From Gammaproteobacteria bacterium (GTDB lineage Bacteria; Pseudomonadota; Gammaproteobacteria; Eutrophobiales; Eutrophobiaceae), in assembly GCA_018676275.1 (NCBI GenBank), contig JABHFC010000395.1:1-8276 (forward strand): a stretch of 8,276 nt of DNA. Direction: 5' to 3'. The notes below the pieces were generated by a model, which was not told the origin of the DNA, made no database searches, and saw nothing but the letters and a program-made list of their open reading frames with translations. Each line of letters begins with the position of its first letter. Position 1 is the stretch's first letter. The position numbers were made by a program, and so were the translations under genes. This document shows positions 6,801 through 8,276 of the stretch, piece by piece.

Positions 6801-7907
6801 TCCTTTCATCACCTCAGCCACATCAATCTCGGAAGCCATGCCTAGCTCCAGATGGTTATCCCACATCCAAGCCCCAAAAACCGGTATACCGCGATAGTCC
6901 CTGTAGCCATCGTTCACGTCCACCACCAGTTCGCTATGACCGTCTCTCACTTGTTTTAAGATGGCATCCTGACTTATTCTAATTACATCCGCGGCCATTC
7001 GCGTGAGGGGGAGTTCAGCATTGGCAACATGAGGCTTAAAACCATCCAGCATGTTGCCGCCCGGATCACGAATCTCTATTCTGTGCTGATGCTTTTCCCC
7101 TTCGCGAATTAAACCAATGTCAATTAGCTGTTTATGGAATCGGCTTTCGGTAACGAGAAACCCTTCCCGATCGAACAGATAACTTTCTCCGGATGTGAAG
7201 ATGCGACCAGACTGCATTATTTCCGACAATCGGCCCTCTGTAAGCAACCGCTGTGTCAATACTGCCAATACGAACCCATCCACGTCACGGATTGGCACGG
7301 CAAAAAACATGGTCAGTTGATTTTTCGTCCCGTTTGAGGAATCGCCGTTCTGAACATTAATGACAACATCCGACCGAATGGGTGGAATGAACTCAGCATC
7401 GCCCTGGAATGCTCGGGCCAACAATTCAGGATGCTTTTCGGCGATGAGGTTTTTCGTACCGAGGTTGGAATCCCGTCCGGAGCCAATACTGATTGATTTA
7501 GGGTTGATAATGAAAAAGCCAATATTGCCAAACTCGGCCTCGTTTTTCTTAAAGAATGCCCTGGCTTCGGAAAGTGGTTGTGAGCGTTTGAGCGTGTCCG
7601 CTCCTACCGGTACTTCCAACAATCTCCTGGTTATCGCAACAAGTTCCGGATCCCGCCCTAACTGTAAAAGGAATTTTTGGCGCTCACTGATCCAAGAATC
7701 AAGCCTTTCCATCGTGCTTTGAAGAACGACCTCCAGTTCGACCCGGGTGCTGTCCAAGGCCCTCTTTTTATTTCGTTCAAGAACACTCCATACCAGCCCA
7801 GTGACAAGCACGACTATTAGGCTGATTATGATGAGTGTAGTGACCCTAAATCCCTTTGAATCAAAATGACTCACCAGACCTTCACTCGTAAATAGACGTG
7901 GAAGCAT
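3879..7907 (-). CDS. Hybrid sensor histidine kinase: dCache-PAS-PAS-HisKA-HATPase-pseudoREC-REC-HPt
   Basis: An inner-membrane phosphorelay kinase of about 1342 aa, numbered from the ATG at 7905-7907. Order: TM1 22-43; periplasmic dCache-like sensor 44-373; TM2 374-397; linker helix to about 433; FixL-like PAS 430-545; second PAS 566-673; HisKA with H702 in SMSHEIRTP; HATPase 803-921 with N819 in NAIKF, D852 in DQGIGIS and GGTGLGL; degenerate receiver 935-1058; intact receiver 1088-1208 with D1095, phospho-acceptor D1138, T1170 and K1192; HPt 1236-1342 with H1288 in AHKLKSS. The expected relay is H702 to D1138 to H1288 and then an external regulator, which is not encoded here. The first receiver has lost its acidic pair, phospho-Asp and Lys. 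PAS1 keeps the FixL heme-pocket residues, so gas sensing is plausible (inference). The start at 7907 is preferred to the ATG at 7926-7928 because only the former has a Shine-Dalgarno. Architecture resembles BarA-type kinases with different sensors; ligand unknown. Confidence 0.93.
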   Translation of the reverse strand: MLPRLFTSEGLVSHFDSKGFRVTTLIIISLIVVLVTGLVWSVLERNKKRALDSTRVELEVVLQSTMERLDSWISERQKFLLQLGRDPELVAITRRLLEVPVGADTLKRSQPLSEARAFFKKNEAEFGNIGFFIINPKSISIGSGRDSNLGTKNLIAEKHPELLARAFQGDAEFIPPIRSDVVINVQNGDSSNGTKNQLTMFFAVPIRDVDGFVLAVLTQRLLTEGRLSEIMQSGRIFTSGESYLFDREGFLVTESRFHKQLIDIGLIREGEKHQHRIEIRDPGGNMLDGFKPHVANAELPLTRMAADVIRISQDAILKQVRDGHSELVVDVNDGYRDYRGIPVFGAWMWDNHLELGMASEIDVAEVMKGYHSLRLSLLVIIGITLFLTISALLFTWMMALRSAQVMRHARDELEERVIERTQELQNSETRAHSIIDNAPDGIIVIDEKGIIQSFSPSAGRIFGYDSDEVLGENIKMLMPEPFHSEHDGYLERYLRTGEARIVGTNREVIGLHKDGTEFPMDLSVGEALLGNGHIFTGTVRDITKQKQMQEKITQAKEEAESANVIVNTTLENMGQGIIMVDDQQKILIHNDKLVDYVNVTREQINRCTTFEDIVRLNYEPGDEGYKRSMSLANMSSHEVFELTRADGHVIEVTQSPLTSGGFVRTYSDITDRKLMEKDIREAKDAAEVATEAKATFLASMSHEIRTPMNGIIGMVDLLRQTQLKGEQKQMLQTIGDSGQSLLTIINDILDFSKIEAGKMDLEPIPLSLLDVVEGSAQTIAVNATKKGLRLITYIDPELPQFVTGDPVRIRQIIINLGGNAIKFTEEGLVVIRAERVENNADDKITIRFSVIDQGIGISEEGQAKLFQAFSQAESSTTRQFGGTGLGLTICKSLTEMMGGEIGVNSKLDEGSEFYSIIPFSPSDKQVKEHTIKDLSGLRLLLVNNNPVERTILQHYLDHWKSTVDVSDKLDSVFDQCQAALDEGTPYDVVVMGPQWTREEIIPIGDAAKEAGLKTRFVFLLQGTRHRARMDSEIGVFLDVNPLCRAAFISAVAIAAGRESPEVHYEEEVEDMKSIGKTLTVEEAREQGTLILVAEDNPTNRDVIGRQLTLLGYTCEMAEDGKLALEAWRSNDYAILLTDCNMPNMDGFELTNAIRQDEEGSDTHGTIIAITANALQGEAERCLETGMDDYMSKPIDMKELRGKLHKWMPEGKEASNQTIQNETLDTKDAQQDESNGPIDESALKTMFGDDPEMLKEILFGFIEPSKKIILELQSGYERHLSEAVKQAAHKLKSSAYSIGANELADLCSELEEAGKKNDWDVINQSAPKLDNLMEQVETYINGL

Positions 7908-7912
7908 CACAA

Positions 7913-7922
7913 CCTCTTCTCC
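7913..7922 (-). promoter_or_regulatory. Ribosome-binding site deciding the kinase start
   Basis: On the minus strand GGAGAAGAGG precedes the ATG at 7905-7907 with a 5-nt spacer after GAGG. The in-frame ATG 21 nt further upstream (7926-7928) has only CGCCTTTGGTTC before it and no purine-rich site. The shorter protein, 7 residues less, is therefore the likelier product. Confidence 0.65.
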
Positions 7923-7932
7923 AACCATGAAC

Positions 7933-7984
7933 CAAAGGCGAACTATATCATTTCGATATTTGATGGAAAGGTTTTTCGCCTTTG
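7933..7984 (-). promoter_or_regulatory. Perfect 10-bp inverted repeat in the kinase leader
   Basis: CAAAGGCGAA (7933-7942) and its exact complement TTCGCCTTTG (7975-7984) flank a 32-bp interior that holds a second small hairpin (ATATC/GATAT, 7945-7959). In the kinase mRNA this would form a long-stem structure ending about 10 nt before the GGAGAAGAGG ribosome-binding site. It could affect translation or mRNA stability, or be a split operator at DNA level. It is not a canonical riboswitch that I recognise. Confidence 0.5.
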
Positions 7985-8067
7985 CATTGATTTCATTACC
8001 TAACCACTGTCACGCCTATGTGTAACGTAAGGATGATCATCTGGACTTCCCTAACAATCGTCTAGCA

Positions 8068-8097
8068 GTTATAAATTAGAATTATATCGTCCTTCAA
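8068..8097 (-). promoter_or_regulatory. Possible native sigma70-type promoter of the kinase
   Basis: On the minus strand TTGAAG (8092-8097) and TATAAC (8068-8073) are 18 bp apart. A perfect TATAAT also occurs at 8081-8086 but lacks a good -35. A perfect 12-bp palindrome AAAATTAATTTT (8096-8107) overlaps the -35 and could be a regulator site. The surroundings are AT-rich, which raises the chance of accidental matches. Confidence 0.35.
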
Positions 8098-8153
8098 AAT
8101 TAATTTTCTATCCCCTAAACTCTCATGGAGGGGGGGGTAACATGAAAAAACTA

Positions 8154-8182
8154 AGTATATAAACTCACTATGTAGTGGTCAA
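8154..8182 (-). promoter_or_regulatory. IS-generated hybrid promoter facing the kinase
   Basis: On the minus strand TTGACC (8177-8182, inside the IS terminus and overlapping the transposase stop) is exactly 17 bp from TATACT (8154-8159, in the flanking DNA). Each hexamer matches the sigma70 consensus at five of six positions. Outward -35 boxes in the ends of IS3-family elements that create promoters on insertion are well known. Transcription would start near 8147 and run into the kinase leader about 240 nt before its start codon. Confidence 0.6.
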
Positions 8183-8276
8183 CCGATCTCGGACACTTTG
8201 TTAAGCGTATTTTCATAATCCATTGGTGTCTTGTAACCCAGCGTCGAATGTAGACGTCTTGAGTTGTAATACACCG
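8171..8276 (-). mobile_element. IS3-family insertion sequence, 3' end only
   Basis: The terminus begins at TGTAGTGGTCAACC (8171), a TG-starting end of the kind found in IS3-family elements, with the transposase stop codon lying inside the terminal inverted repeat. The element continues past the window edge, so its other end, target duplication and completeness cannot be seen. The bases just outside (CTA or ACTA before 8171) would be the candidate target duplication. Confidence 0.8.
8179..8276 (-). CDS. IS3-family transposase OrfB, C-terminal 31 codons (partial)
   Basis: The C-terminal tail of a DDE (rve) transposase, which cuts and joins the IS ends. The frame read from the window edge contains YNSRRLHSTLGYKTPMDYE, matching the diagnostic YNxxRxHSxLGYxTPxxYE signature just after the third catalytic acid of IS3-family OrfB proteins. 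It ends in TGA at 8179-8181, 8 bp from the IS terminus, as is usual when the stop lies within the inverted repeat. The catalytic residues and OrfA are beyond the window. Cut by the window edge, not evidently by mutation. It is transcribed in the same direction as the kinase, so read-through is possible. Confidence 0.9.
   Translation of the reverse strand, partial: VYYNSRRLHSTLGYKTPMDYENTLNKVSEIG

Noticed and set aside
7360..7722. A 120-codon plus-strand open frame
   Set aside because: Antisense to the Cache-domain coding sequence; composition is that of a shadow frame with no motif or ribosome-binding site.

Overview
The window looks like an accessory stretch of a Gram-negative, probably gammaproteobacterial, chromosome or large mobile element. 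This rests on a tripartite-style hybrid kinase with a C-terminal HPt domain, a stand-alone RadC-type JAB protein of the kind common in proteobacterial islands, an IS3-family insertion sequence and AT-leaning intergenic DNA. The species cannot be named from the sequence. All four complete genes, and the partial transposase at the right edge, are on the minus strand, so transcription runs right to left.

Layout from left to right: positions 1-127 are AT-rich DNA downstream of an integrase. Positions 128-1024 hold a complete tyrosine recombinase with every catalytic residue. The 266-bp gap upstream of it carries a 100-bp-spaced direct repeat that could be a recombinase or regulatory site. Positions 1291-2391 encode a C45-type (acyl-CoA:6-APA acyltransferase-like) N-terminal-nucleophile hydrolase. 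Positions 2529-3026 encode a short RadC-like JAB/MPN+ protein with a complete metal-binding motif. About 850 bp without a convincing gene follows, ending in two related palindromes. Positions 3879-7907 encode a hybrid sensor histidine kinase of about 1342 residues: TM, dCache-like periplasmic domain, TM, PAS, PAS, HisKA, HATPase, degenerate receiver, intact receiver, HPt. The last 106 bp are the 3' end of an IS3-family element.

Two observations stand out. First, the first PAS domain keeps the heme-pocket residues of the oxygen sensor FixL (axial His and the key Arg/Ile/Leu positions). The kinase may therefore read both an extracellular ligand through its Cache domain and a diatomic gas through heme. 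Second, the IS end supplies a TTGACC -35 hexamer exactly 17 bp from a TATACT -10 in the flanking DNA, making an apparent IS-generated hybrid promoter aimed at the kinase. The kinase leader also contains a perfect 10-bp inverted repeat beside the translation start.

The integrase, RadC-like gene and IS suggest a mobile or frequently rearranged region. No attachment-site pair or island boundary is demonstrable in this window, and no cognate response-regulator gene is present. I found no CRISPR array, tRNA or rRNA.
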